Shown here one piece after another: positions 1 through 8,309 of a stretch of DNA of 15,699 nt; within the stretch, counting starts at the first letter, position 1; every line of letters starts with the position of its first letter. The DNA lies in the NCBI GenBank assembly GCA_963725415.1, contig CAVRZY010000005.1:1-15699 (forward strand), written 5' to 3'. The position numbers and the translations under genes were made by a program. Source of the DNA: CAVRZY01 sp963725415 (GTDB lineage: Bacteria; Acidobacteriota; Terriglobia; Bryobacterales; Bryobacteraceae). Under the pieces are notes generated by a model, which worked only from the letters and a program-made list of their open reading frames with translations, was not told where the DNA came from and searched no databases.

Positions 1-773
1 ACCCCGTTTTCTACCAAGGTTATTCCTTCGAAGGAAGCTTCGGCGAAAGTTTTGAACCGTTGGTCGCTTTCATCCAGCGCTTCAACCACACGCTTGCGTT
101 CAGAGACATACTTTCCCAGAATTCGCCACACCACAAGCCAAGCGATTAAGAGAACGGGCACGATAATCGCAATGGTCACGACAACAACGAGATCTTTTCT
201 GCGTTGCGATTGAACCACTATGGAAGATCGTTCGCGTATCGTATTTATGATTTGTCTAATGCCCTCGGCGTATAATTGTTTCTGGTGTTCATATTCTTCT
301 GAGGATAGCAGCTCTGCGGCAGCATCGCGTTTCCCCTGGCGCACTAAATCAAAGGCTCGGTTCTCCAGGGCAACCAGCTTAATATTTGCGGTATTAGTTT
401 GGAGGGCAGCGTCAGATAAGAACGCTTCGGTCGCTAGCTTCATAGCTGTCTGGATAGCAGAGTCAAGAGTTGGTTCATGCTCCCGATAGCGTCTCTCCCA
501 GTTCAGGTCGCCTGTTGCGGCGGCCATGCGGGCGGACATTGTGAGAACTTCATCGAGATGAGTAATCACGCTACCCAACTCTTGCAGTTGAAAATCACGC
601 TTGGCGGTGAGATCGAACTCTTTGTATGACATCCACACATATCCGACGAGAATCCCAAGAGTAATTACAACGAGCAAAAGAACGGCAAAATAGAATTGCC
701 GTTGGAAGGCATGAGATGTGCCCGTGGCAAATTTCGGGTCGTCAGAACGATTTTTCGTAATCGATGGAGTCAT
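1..773 (-). CDS. Membrane sensor protein with PAS domain, N-terminal part (cut by window edge)
   Basis: An open frame reads without a stop from ATG 773 to the window edge (257 codons). The protein has a short cytoplasmic N-terminus, a first membrane segment at about residues 27-48, an extracytoplasmic helical region of about 145 residues, and a second membrane segment at about 195-218. A basic linker follows, then the start of a PAS domain from about residue 235 (RFKTFAEASFEGI). The outer region has MSARMAAATGD followed by WERRYREHEP, a pattern I know from PAS-type sensor histidine kinases. The output domain lies outside the window, so histidine kinase is the likeliest call but a GGDEF/EAL protein is possible. 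Codon use (ATA, TTA, AGA, CTA) is less GC-rich than in the genes to the right. The Shine-Dalgarno site is weak; GAGGGGGTG lies rather far upstream. Confidence 0.8.
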   Translation of the reverse strand, partial: MTPSITKNRSDDPKFATGTSHAFQRQFYFAVLLLVVITLGILVGYVWMSYKEFDLTAKRDFQLQELGSVITHLDEVLTMSARMAAATGDLNWERRYREHEPTLDSAIQTAMKLATEAFLSDAALQTNTANIKLVALENRAFDLVRQGKRDAAAELLSSEEYEHQKQLYAEGIRQIINTIRERSSIVVQSQRRKDLVVVVTIAIIVPVLLIAWLVVWRILGKYVSERKRVVEALDESDQRFKTFAEASFEGITLVENG

Positions 774-1083
774 AATTGTGCTTTCTCTTTTCACCCCCTC
801 GGTTTAGATTCGGGATAGAAGCTTCTTCGCACGGTCAGGACAAATTCAGCGGTACGAGGCGAGATTGCGATCGTTCCTGAATGCACGAATCGACAAGTTC
901 ATTATTCGACTCTCGCGTCCATCTAGCATAACTGTCCGCAATATCGTAATTGGAAATGTGAAGTGCTATGATTATTTATCCTCCATTTGCGAATAAGCGG
1001 AAGTTAGTAAACATCGCCCCCCTGAAGACTCCCACGGTCCTAGGCTCTCGAAACGAAATGCTTCTCGAAAAGGCTCCTCGTCA
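774..1083. other. Intergenic stretch between cas3 and the sensor gene
   Basis: This 310-base gap lies 3' of cas3 and 5' of the sensor gene, both on the minus strand, so it should hold the cas3 terminator and the sensor promoter. I see no direct repeats, no CRISPR repeat-spacer pattern, no tRNA and no convincing hairpin-plus-U terminator. It is clearly more A+T-rich than the cas3 gene beside it. A TATGCT-like -10 is present on the minus strand near 930, but without a well-spaced -35 box, so I do not call a promoter. Confidence 0.5.
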
Positions 1084-3720
1084 TCACAAGGACGTCCCAG
1101 GCCTTTGCGAAAGATGAACCGTCAGTGCAAGCATGGCTCTGCGCCTCATCATTCTGTCCCGGGAATGCTCGACGTCGTACCCATCCGTATTGAAGTGCGG
1201 CCGGGCCCGGCCGTGATGCACGGCGATCAGATGCAGAACCAGCTCCTGCTGCGGGTGGTTCCGCACATCATCACAGCTGGCAGCCTCCAGCAGCGAGCCA
1301 AACTCGTGCCGGTACCCGCCGAGCAGACGCCAGTCCATGCCACGCGGACCAGGCTTGGCATTGACTTTGCCCGGATAATCCAAGTTGTAGATCGCCCGTT
1401 GCCACCTCACGCGGTCTTTGCCACGGTCGTGCCACCCGGCAGCAAGCACCAGAGCCTCCCCCAACCCTCGATCCAAGTCTAAGGCTTCGGCTACACGCCG
1501 CGTCCACTCAGCGGTCTGCTCAGTGTGTACGGCAAGTGTCTGCGGCCGCCTGCTCGCCCCTAATTCATCAGACTCCGTGCCAGCCTGCTTCGCTTCCACC
1601 AACAGCAGCAAATACTGCGTCTCGGCGGTATCCTCCTCTCCTTCGGGCGCAATGGAGAGCGGCACCAGTTGCGCCACAACCATTCCCTGCTGTTCGGCCA
1701 GCATGACCACAAAATCATCGATGCTGGCGTAGTTAAGAGGGCCTACCTCCTCGTCGAGCAGCCGTTTATACCAGGACTCATCTCCAACCCGCCGCAATAC
1801 CAATCGCGTCCGGTTTCGTCCTTTCTCTGCCACATCCATCTCGTCGGTCGCTCTTGGGGCTCCTGGATTCAGAATGCCCTCTTCGGTCAAACCGCCAGCC
1901 TCAACCGGCAGGACGATTGTCCGGTATCTGAGCGCCTCCTCGCCGCGTCCTAGCAGCGTGGCCAAGGTGGTTAGTTCGCAGTTGCCGCGCTCATCCAGCA
2001 CAACCGTGGGAAAGTCGTGTTGCTCGTGTCGGTTGAGGAGCTGCGTCAGTTTCTTCTGAACCCGGTTCGTGGGCTCCCGCAGTTGCTCACGCGTCTCAAG
2101 CCGGCAGTTGTGGAACCAATCGCGTAGTTCATTCCGTGACACAGATCCGTCCGAAAGAAGCTGGACCTCCGCCCGCCAAGCGACGTAGGTTTCCGGCAAA
2201 TCCCGGGTCATGCCATGCAGCCACGATGCCACCGGCGGCCGGTTTGGCAGTTCCTCACGAATGCTGGTGAGTGACCAAGCGTCGAGTAGTATGTCGTCCA
2301 GTGGTGGCGCCTCGGCCTGCGGAGCCCACGCCTCAGCCTGGTCCGCTAATTGACGCAACGCCCACGGGCTCGCATCATGTCGCCCTGCTTGCTGCTCCGG
2401 CAGCCGTCGCAGAGCAGCCTCCGTGGCCGCAAGTGCCGGCTCCAGCCTCCCCTCACGCTTCTGGTCGCTTTGCTCTCGTTCAACCACCACATCGATTTGG
2501 GCTGCCCCGTCCCCAAAACGGTTCACCCGCCCCAGACGCTGGATAAGGGAGTCAAGGGTAGCCAAATCGCACACCATGTGATCGGCGTCGAGATTGATCC
2601 CCACTTCGCCAGCCGAGGTGGATACCAGATAGACCGTCTCTTCGATCGGGGCTCGCGGCGGCAGCATGGCCCGGAAGACCGGATTGCTTTTCAGCAGACC
2701 GTCTCGCTCGTAACCGCGCAGCGTCCCCGTGAGAACCGCTATGCGCTCGCCGCGGTCCTCACCCACCCTCTTTTTCAGTTGTTGGGCAACTTCCTCAGCC
2801 GTCTCTGGATGCCAGGCATAAATGAGAATCCGGCTTTTGTCCTTCTCGTGAACCAGCGCCCGCCCGACCAACGCATCCACAAGTTTGCCAGCTTCGCACT
2901 CGTGCAGGAATAAAGACTTCTTGGCATCCAGGCGCTTCAAGACTCTCCCGTCCGCCTCATCCTTATTGCCGAGTGACAACGCATTCTTTGTTGGTCGGGT
3001 CGTCGCTGACAGCTCGACTACACGGATAGCCCGAGGCTCGCGACCTTCGCGCTGCACCTCAGCGATTCTCTTTAGCAGGTTCGAGAAAGCGGGTGTCAGG
3101 TGCGCCTCGTCGTGTACGAACAGCGCGTCCTGGCCGATCAGTCCCGCGTGCTGCGGCCGCAACTTGAACCCATCCCCGTACCCCGAAAACAGCAATTTGC
3201 TGCCGATCATGTCGATGGTGCCGATGATGATCGCTGGGCGGGCAGGGTCCGCCTTCCAATCGCCGTTGTCAGCGAGTTGGCCGCGTAGCGTGCTAATGGC
3301 AATCGGCACACCGCCGTCCACGGTGCTGCTGGCACGAATCAGTTGTTCCTTCAGTTGATCCAGTGTTTCCCTTTCGCCAGGAGTCACCTCAGTAAACCCT
3401 GTGATACGGTCGCGCAAACACACAGCCTCGTCCGTCGCTTGATCGACGACCGTGCGTCGGTCGACTATGTAAATCAGCCGACGGGGTAGTCTGGTACCTT
3501 CCCCCCGGCTCGCAATCGTATTCGCAAGAGCGATGACCCAAATAGGTATGACAGAACTCTTGCCCAGGCCCGTGGGAATGTCGCAAACCTCGGGCAGATT
3601 TCCCTGCACGAGCCGTTGATAAAGCTCGTACTGCCACGGGAAGTGGTCGTAGGTGGTCAGCGCTCTGAACGTGCGATCAAATTCGAGCACCACCGTTGCA
3701 TCCTCCGTCCCGTCGCTCAT
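1084..3720 (-). CDS. cas3: CRISPR-associated helicase/nuclease Cas3, type I-G (I-U) form with C-terminal HD domain
   Basis: The product is 878 residues. Cas3 is recruited by a target-bound Cascade complex and unwinds and degrades foreign DNA. Superfamily 2 helicase motifs appear in order: a Q-type motif FPWQ (27-30), Walker A IPTGLGKS (48-55), DRRTVVDQAT (87-96), DEAH (204-207), SAT (238-240), STSAGEVGINL (367-377) and QRLGRVNR (394-401). The HD nuclease comes after the helicase: GWHDRGKD with the HD pair at 764-765, His805 in YRHE, and His835-His836 in AVHHGRARPHF. This reversed order is the hallmark of the type I-G/I-U Cas3; most Cas3 proteins carry HD first. The C-terminus ends soon after about residue 845 with no match to the usual last helix bearing the final HD aspartate, so it may be truncated. 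No partner cas gene is in the window. The stop is a double TGATGA. Confidence 0.9.
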   Translation of the reverse strand: MSDGTEDATVVLEFDRTFRALTTYDHFPWQYELYQRLVQGNLPEVCDIPTGLGKSSVIPIWVIALANTIASRGEGTRLPRRLIYIVDRRTVVDQATDEAVCLRDRITGFTEVTPGERETLDQLKEQLIRASSTVDGGVPIAISTLRGQLADNGDWKADPARPAIIIGTIDMIGSKLLFSGYGDGFKLRPQHAGLIGQDALFVHDEAHLTPAFSNLLKRIAEVQREGREPRAIRVVELSATTRPTKNALSLGNKDEADGRVLKRLDAKKSLFLHECEAGKLVDALVGRALVHEKDKSRILIYAWHPETAEEVAQQLKKRVGEDRGERIAVLTGTLRGYERDGLLKSNPVFRAMLPPRAPIEETVYLVSTSAGEVGINLDADHMVCDLATLDSLIQRLGRVNRFGDGAAQIDVVVEREQSDQKREGRLEPALAATEAALRRLPEQQAGRHDASPWALRQLADQAEAWAPQAEAPPLDDILLDAWSLTSIREELPNRPPVASWLHGMTRDLPETYVAWRAEVQLLSDGSVSRNELRDWFHNCRLETREQLREPTNRVQKKLTQLLNRHEQHDFPTVVLDERGNCELTTLATLLGRGEEALRYRTIVLPVEAGGLTEEGILNPGAPRATDEMDVAEKGRNRTRLVLRRVGDESWYKRLLDEEVGPLNYASIDDFVVMLAEQQGMVVAQLVPLSIAPEGEEDTAETQYLLLLVEAKQAGTESDELGASRRPQTLAVHTEQTAEWTRRVAEALDLDRGLGEALVLAAGWHDRGKDRVRWQRAIYNLDYPGKVNAKPGPRGMDWRLLGGYRHEFGSLLEAASCDDVRNHPQQELVLHLIAVHHGRARPHFNTDGYDVEHSRDRMMRRRAMLALTVHLSQRPGTSL

Positions 3721-3723
3721 AGC

Positions 3724-4038
3724 CTAGACTCTCCCCGCCCCGCCCATCAGGGTGCGCACCCCAACGTCCATCTCGGAGTTTTGGAGCCATTTTTCGGCGC
3801 ACTCCCGCGTCTGCTCCACCAGCACCCGCATCGGCAGGCAGTACACCAGCCACCGTGGCGTGTGCTCCGCATCCATTACGCGCCGCCACAACCAGCCCAC
3901 CACCGCCGCCGCCGTCTTGCCCGCCCCTGTCGGCACATGAATCAGCCGGCTCTGAATCGGCTCTGCGGCCAATCTCCTCTGATAGGGATACGGGGAGTGT
4001 CCCGTGACCTCCTCGAAAAACAGGTCGAATTCCCCCAT
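3724..4038 (-). pseudogene. N-terminal fragment of a second Cas3-type helicase
   Basis: This 104-residue frame matches the start of a Cas3-like helicase: FFEEVTGHSPYPYQRRL (7-23), Walker A VPTGAGKT (35-42), a WLWRR helix (50-53 region), and motif Ia YCLPMRVLVEQT (66-77). It ends just after LMGG (97-100), where an intact relative would continue toward a GTQDMLLSRALNRGYG-like region, the DEAD box and the second RecA domain. None of that follows. Its TAG stop is in the same frame as, and one codon before, the ATG of the complete cas3 gene. The sequence is not a duplicate of that gene's N-terminus (YPYQ versus FPWQ, a different Walker A), so it comes from a distinct Cas3 subgroup. The likely origin is a deletion or recombination that removed most of the gene. 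A functional short ATP-binding protein is unlikely, since one RecA half cannot act as a helicase. Confidence 0.75.
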
Positions 4039-4452
4039 TTCTGGCCCCGCGTGGGATAAATTACCACAAAAACCACTGGATTACCCCCCAAATCTCGTTA
4101 AAAATCCGTCACCTTCCAGCCCCCTCCTCAGCCCCGCCGGTCACAAACCCTGACACTTTCTTTCTCCTTCCCCTCCTGTCACTTACCCTCCCCTCGGCCC
4201 CCGCTCACCACCCTCCGAGCGCATCATGAAAGTAGAAGTCGCCACGCCGGATGACACCCCTGGCCCCAACCCGCCCTCAACAGGAACAGCCCACTCTGCA
4301 CCACCGCCCCCAGCTTGCCGAACCCGCCACTCACCCCCAACACACCGGCGGCCTGCCACTCAGAAAAACAAAAAATTACGAAACAAAGCCAATCCCAAAA
4401 TCGGCCACTCAATAGAATCAATGACTTACAAGGAATTCCCCCGGCTGGCCCC
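4039..4452. other. Intergenic stretch, strongly C-rich and G-poor on the plus strand
   Basis: This gap of about 410 bases lies between the Cas3 fragment and the ADOP permease gene. From about 4081 to 4200 the plus strand holds about 59 C and only 11 G by hand count, with pyrimidine runs throughout. The right part (4360-4400) is A-rich. I find no direct repeats of CRISPR size, no tRNA and no conserved protein frame. Frames here contain Pro/Thr/Ser-rich translations that look like composition artefacts. It may hold the leader or promoter of the Cas3 fragment, but I could not pick out a good -10/-35 pair. Confidence 0.5.
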
Positions 4453-6891
4453 TCACTCGTACCGCAGCGCCACCATCGGATCGACCTTCATGGCCCGCCG
4501 GGCGGGGATGTAACTCGCTACCAGGGCCACCGCCGCCAGCAGCACCGAAACGCCTACAAACGTCGAAGGCTCGGTGGGCCGCACGCCGAACAGCAGGCTG
4601 GCCAGCAGCCGCGTCAGCCCGAAGGCCGCCGCCAACCCGATCAGCACGCCCGACAGCGCCAGGACCATCCCCTGCCCCACCACCATGCGCGCCACCTCGC
4701 CTCGCCCCGCCCCCAGCGCGATCCGGATGCCGATCTCGTGCGTGCGCTGGCTGACCGAATACGCCATCACGCCGTAAATCCCGACCGCCGCCAGCAGCAG
4801 CGCCAGTCCCGCAAACACGCCCAGCAGCAGCATGTTGAAACTCTGCCGCGCGATCGATTCCGAGAAGACCTGCTCCATGGTTCGGATGTTCGCCACCGGC
4901 TGCTGGCGGTCCACCGCCAGGATCTCCCGCTTGACGGAATTCGCCACGCTGAGCGGTTCACCCGCAGTGCGCACCACCCAGGTGGTCGGCAGCAGCCGGT
5001 TCAGCAGCGCATTGACGGAAGGAAGCACCTGGGAAGCGGGGACGAACATCGCCAGCGGCGCCGGCTTGTCCAGGCTGAATTCCTTGACGTCGCCCACCAC
5101 CCCGACGATCTGGCGGGGTGACTCGGCGAGCTCCTTGCCCATCACCCGGCCCACCGTGATGCGCTGGCCGATCGGGTCCTTATCGCCCCAAAAGCGGCGC
5201 GCCAGGGCCTGGTTGATGATGATCACCGGCGCGGACTGCCCGGTGTCGCCCAGGGTGAAGTAGCGGCCCCTCAGCAGCGGGATTTTCATCACCCGGAAAT
5301 AGTCCGGCGTGATGGCCCGCCACTGCGCGCCGGGGTTGTCATCCGTGTCCGCACGGCCCTCGATGTTGAAGGGCATGTCCGGTCCCTGTTCAAAAGGCAG
5401 GTTGGTGACCGTGGCCGCGGCCTCCACCCCAGGCAGCGTCTCCACCCGCTGCAAGACCTGCCGGTAGAAACCGTCCACTCGCGCCGTGTCCGCGTACTTC
5501 GGTCCCGTCAGCGACATCTGCATGGTGACGACGTTGCGCGGGTCGAAGCCCGGGTGCACGTTGCGGAGGCGCACGAAGCTCTCGATCAGCAAGGCCGCGC
5601 CTACCACCAGCACCAGGGCCAGCGCGATCTCGCCCACCACCAGCAGGCCGCGCAGCCTCCGGCGGCCCAATCCGACCGTGGACCGGCTGGTCCCTTCCTT
5701 CAGCGTCTCGTTGAGATCCGGCCGCGAGGCGTTGAGCGCTGGCGCCAGCCCGAACAGCACCCCGGTCAGCAACGCGACCGCCAGCGTGAAACCCAGCACC
5801 CGCACATCCATGCCGATCACAACCATCGGAATCTTGGCCGGGCTCGAAGCCAGCAGCAGCTTCAGCCCCCAAAAGCCCAGCAACAGTCCCACCCCGCCGC
5901 CCGCCAGCGCCAGCAACGCGCTCTCAGTCAGTAACTGCCGGATGAGCCGGAAACGTCCCGCACCCAGCGCCACCCGAATGGCGATCTCTTTGTTGCGCGC
6001 CGCGGCCCGCGCCAGCAGCAGGTTGGCGACGTTGGCGCAGGCGATCAGCAGCACGCAGCCCACCGCCCCCAGCAGCACCAGCAGCGCCGGACGAACGTCT
6101 CCGACCAACTCCTCATGAAGGGAGTTCAGGCCGATGCTCTCGGTCTCGCCCATCAAGCGCGGGTTGTCCTGCCGCAACTGGCGCGCCACGCCCTGCATCT
6201 CCAGCTCGGCCCGCTCTCGGGTCATCCCCGGCTTGAGGCGTCCCAGGCAGATCAGGTAGTTGGACACATCGGTGCTCTTGACCACCGGCTGGAGCGGGGT
6301 CCAGATGTCCGCCTCGGGGTAGAACTGGAACCCGGCCGGCATGACTCCCACCACCGTGTAACCCTCCCCGCCCAGCGTCAGCGTTTTCCCGATCACGCCC
6401 GCCTCCCCGCCGAAGCGCCGCTTCCACAGACCGTGGTTGATCACCACTACGTGCGGGTTGCCGGGCCGGTCGTCCTCCGCCAGAAAGCCACGGCCCAGGG
6501 CCGGCGAAACCCCCACCACCTGGAAGAACTCCGCGCTCACCCGCACCCCGCGCAGCCGCTCCGGTTCGCCCCCGTCGCTCAGGTTGTATCCCGCCCCCAC
6601 CACGTCGAATACCGTGAGGTTCTCGAATACCCGGTTGTGTCGCCTCCAGTAATCGAACTTGGGGATGGAAATCGTCGCGGTATGGCCGCGCGGATATTTC
6701 CTTACCGCCAGAAGCAGCCGCTCCGACTCCGGGTACGGCAGCGGACGCAGCAGCACCGAGTTGACAATCGTGAAGATCGCACTGTTAGCGCCGATCCCCA
6801 GAGCCAGCGCCAGCACCGCCACGGCCGTAAACCCGGGGCTTCTCACCAGCACCCGAAGCGCATACCGCAAATCCTGCCTGAGGGTTCCCAT
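4453..6891 (-). CDS. ADOP-family orphan ABC permease (MacB/FtsX-like, duplicated)
   Basis: The product is 812 residues, the usual size for acidobacterial duplicated orphan permeases. It is an inner-membrane protein with two MacB-like halves. The first half has a membrane segment at about 21-43 (LALGIGANSAIF), a periplasmic core at about 50-260, then an FtsX block at 268-385 with the family signature CANVANLLLARAAARNKEIA starting at 285. The second half has a membrane segment at about 416-438, a second periplasmic core at 445-680, and an FtsX block at 686-800 (VGIYGVMAYSVSQRTHEIGI, 703-722). It ends in the typical MKVDPMVALRYE. About eight membrane segments are expected. There is no ABC ATPase gene beside it, hence orphan. 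The substrate is unknown; relatives of MacB export peptides or drugs, or transmit force to periplasmic partners. The frame is intact. The start at ATG 6891 gives the standard MGTLRQDLRYALR opening and has AAGGGA upstream. Confidence 0.93.
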   Translation of the reverse strand: MGTLRQDLRYALRVLVRSPGFTAVAVLALALGIGANSAIFTIVNSVLLRPLPYPESERLLLAVRKYPRGHTATISIPKFDYWRRHNRVFENLTVFDVVGAGYNLSDGGEPERLRGVRVSAEFFQVVGVSPALGRGFLAEDDRPGNPHVVVINHGLWKRRFGGEAGVIGKTLTLGGEGYTVVGVMPAGFQFYPEADIWTPLQPVVKSTDVSNYLICLGRLKPGMTRERAELEMQGVARQLRQDNPRLMGETESIGLNSLHEELVGDVRPALLVLLGAVGCVLLIACANVANLLLARAAARNKEIAIRVALGAGRFRLIRQLLTESALLALAGGGVGLLLGFWGLKLLLASSPAKIPMVVIGMDVRVLGFTLAVALLTGVLFGLAPALNASRPDLNETLKEGTSRSTVGLGRRRLRGLLVVGEIALALVLVVGAALLIESFVRLRNVHPGFDPRNVVTMQMSLTGPKYADTARVDGFYRQVLQRVETLPGVEAAATVTNLPFEQGPDMPFNIEGRADTDDNPGAQWRAITPDYFRVMKIPLLRGRYFTLGDTGQSAPVIIINQALARRFWGDKDPIGQRITVGRVMGKELAESPRQIVGVVGDVKEFSLDKPAPLAMFVPASQVLPSVNALLNRLLPTTWVVRTAGEPLSVANSVKREILAVDRQQPVANIRTMEQVFSESIARQSFNMLLLGVFAGLALLLAAVGIYGVMAYSVSQRTHEIGIRIALGAGRGEVARMVVGQGMVLALSGVLIGLAAAFGLTRLLASLLFGVRPTEPSTFVGVSVLLAAVALVASYIPARRAMKVDPMVALRYE

Positions 6892-6968
6892 CGGAGGACT
6901 TTTCCCTTCTCTTCTGTCTACGATCTCGGAGGCCGCCGTGTTCCAGAAAGCCCACGGCGCCGCCCAGG

Positions 6969-7421
6969 ATGGTCTGGGCCTTCTACTATCCCTGGTATCA
7001 CGCCAGTTCCTGGTCCAGCGCCCAACTCAAAGACCACCCGCTCAACCCCTACGCCTCAAACGATCCCAAAGCCATCGCGCGCCACGCGCTATTTCCCGCT
7101 GCTGGCAGATTCCCCGGCGCCCAAGATCTGGGCCTAGACCGCCCAGCCGGGCTACGATGAGCGCCTCATCCCCGGACGCCCCGGCGCCTTCCAGGACCGC
7201 GAGAACGGCGCCTTCTGCCGCTCCACGCTGGACGCCGCCCTGGCCTGGGCGGGCTTCCTGCGCAGGTGCTTTACGCCGGCGGCGCGCCGGGTCTGATCGC
7301 GGGGGTCTTGCAGGCGAATGCGCGCATCCCCGATGGCGTCGCTTCCGGAAGCGCCGTTCCGCTGTCTCTGACCGTCGGCAAGACTACCAGCCAGGCCGGC
7401 GTCACGATGGCGGTGCGGTAG
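6969..7421 (+). pseudogene. Relic of a secreted GH99-like glycoside hydrolase with TIGR03437 C-terminal domain
   Basis: Three pieces in sequence look like remains of one gene. From 6969, MVWAFYYPWYHASSW...LNPYASNDPKAIARH matches the N-terminal strand of GH99-like domains. From 7090, in another frame, YFPLLADSPAPKIWA, then a TAG (7135-7137), then TAQPGYDERLIPGRPG...ENGAF...LDAALA resembles the C-terminal part of the same domain. From 7248, in the first frame again, GGLPAQVLYAGGAPGLIAGV continues to a TAG at 7419-7421 (VTMAVR stop), which is the end of the Solibacter-typical domain TIGR03437. The middle of the hydrolase, including the ITSWNEW-type region, and most of the 200-odd-residue TIGR03437 domain are missing. 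The gene is therefore broken by deletions, a frameshift and a nonsense codon. It is divergent from the ADOP gene and convergent with the epimerase gene, ending 2 bases from it. That the pieces come from one parent gene is inference. Confidence 0.7.
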
Positions 7422-7423
7422 CC

Positions 7424-8302
7424 TCAAGCTGCCGGGTAGCTCGCTTTCACCTGCTTCTTGACGAACTCGAGGTCGCGGGCAATCGCCGCCAGCTCGTCCG
7501 GGGGATCGTACTCGACGTGCAGCGAGATGGGGCCGGTGAAGCGCGCGGCGGCGAAAGCGGAGAACACCTTCGGCCAGTCCACCATGCCTTCGCCCATGGG
7601 GCACCACTTCACCCGCCATCGGCCCTTCTGCTTCTCCCAGTAGAAATCTTTGACCGCGACCACCTTGATTCGCGGCAGAGCGAACCGCAGGGAGATCTGC
7701 CATCCCGCCGCACCGCCCTCGACGGTCGCGTGGGCCGGGTCGAAATAGTAGCCGATCCACTTCGGATCGAGGTCGCGGATGATCTCGCGCGTGTCCCACA
7801 CCGCCATGCCGACGTAGTCGGCGGAGTGATTGTGGAAGCCGGCTTCGATGCCAAACTGCTTGCCCAGCTCGATCAATCCCTGGACATCGCGCTTCACTTC
7901 CGCGAGCGTCTGTTCGACGTCCCGGTTGCCGTAGCGATAGTAACCCGGCTTGAAGTACGGAATCTTGAGCCGCCCCGCGGTGCTCAATATGGGCCGCGCG
8001 GTGGGATGAGACGCCGAGAGCAGCTCGGTCGTGATCATGGGCACGGAAAGGCCGTGCGAGCGGATGGCCTCGACGGCGCGTGGCAGGTCCTCAGAGGCGC
8101 GCTCCGGCAGCACGTGCCCCTTGGGCCGCACCGTCAGGTCCACTCCGTCGAAGCCCAACTGCCGCGAGGTTTTGCCCAGTTCGTCGTAATTCAGGTTGGG
8201 AAGGTGTTTGGAGAAGATGCACAACGGCGGAGTGAGTGGGGCAGGCGGTTTCGCCTGCCATATGGCCGTGGTCGCCAAAAATTCTCTTCGTGTCAGCGGC
8301 AT
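7424..8302 (-). CDS. Tat-exported sugar phosphate isomerase/epimerase-like TIM-barrel protein
   Basis: The product is 292 residues. The N-terminus MPLTRREFLATTAIWQA carries a twin-arginine (RR-x-FLA) motif but a short hydrophobic stretch. An AP-endonuclease-2-type TIM barrel follows (xylose isomerase-like superfamily). Likely metal and catalytic residues are Glu93 in MITTELL, Glu153 and His157/His159 in IEAGFHNH, Asp188 and His191 in YYFDPAHA, Asp219 in VVAVKDF, and Glu264 in SLHVEYD. The substrate cannot be read from the sequence; such proteins commonly act on oxidised or keto sugars and inositols. The start ATG lies 7 bases after the stop of the Gfo/Idh gene, and the Shine-Dalgarno GAGG overlaps that stop, so the two are translated together. 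This pairing of an epimerase-like protein with a Tat-exported dehydrogenase is common in Acidobacteriota and Planctomycetota sugar catabolism. The frame is intact. Confidence 0.88.
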   Translation of the reverse strand: MPLTRREFLATTAIWQAKPPAPLTPPLCIFSKHLPNLNYDELGKTSRQLGFDGVDLTVRPKGHVLPERASEDLPRAVEAIRSHGLSVPMITTELLSASHPTARPILSTAGRLKIPYFKPGYYRYGNRDVEQTLAEVKRDVQGLIELGKQFGIEAGFHNHSADYVGMAVWDTREIIRDLDPKWIGYYFDPAHATVEGGAAGWQISLRFALPRIKVVAVKDFYWEKQKGRWRVKWCPMGEGMVDWPKVFSAFAAARFTGPISLHVEYDPPDELAAIARDLEFVKKQVKASYPAA

Positions 8303-8309
8303 AAGAACC

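Noticed and set aside
4039..4100. Promoter for the Cas3 stub
   Set aside because: The A/T-rich bases near 4056-4075 offer a loose -10-like element on the minus strand but no matching -35.
774..4452. Possible CRISPR array near cas3
   Set aside because: I looked at both gaps beside the Cas3 genes and saw no repeated 25-40-base unit at regular spacing.
4315..5121. Plus-strand frame of 268 codons rich in His, Arg and Gln
   Set aside because: It begins in the C-rich gap and runs antisense to the ADOP gene; its composition explains the lack of stops.
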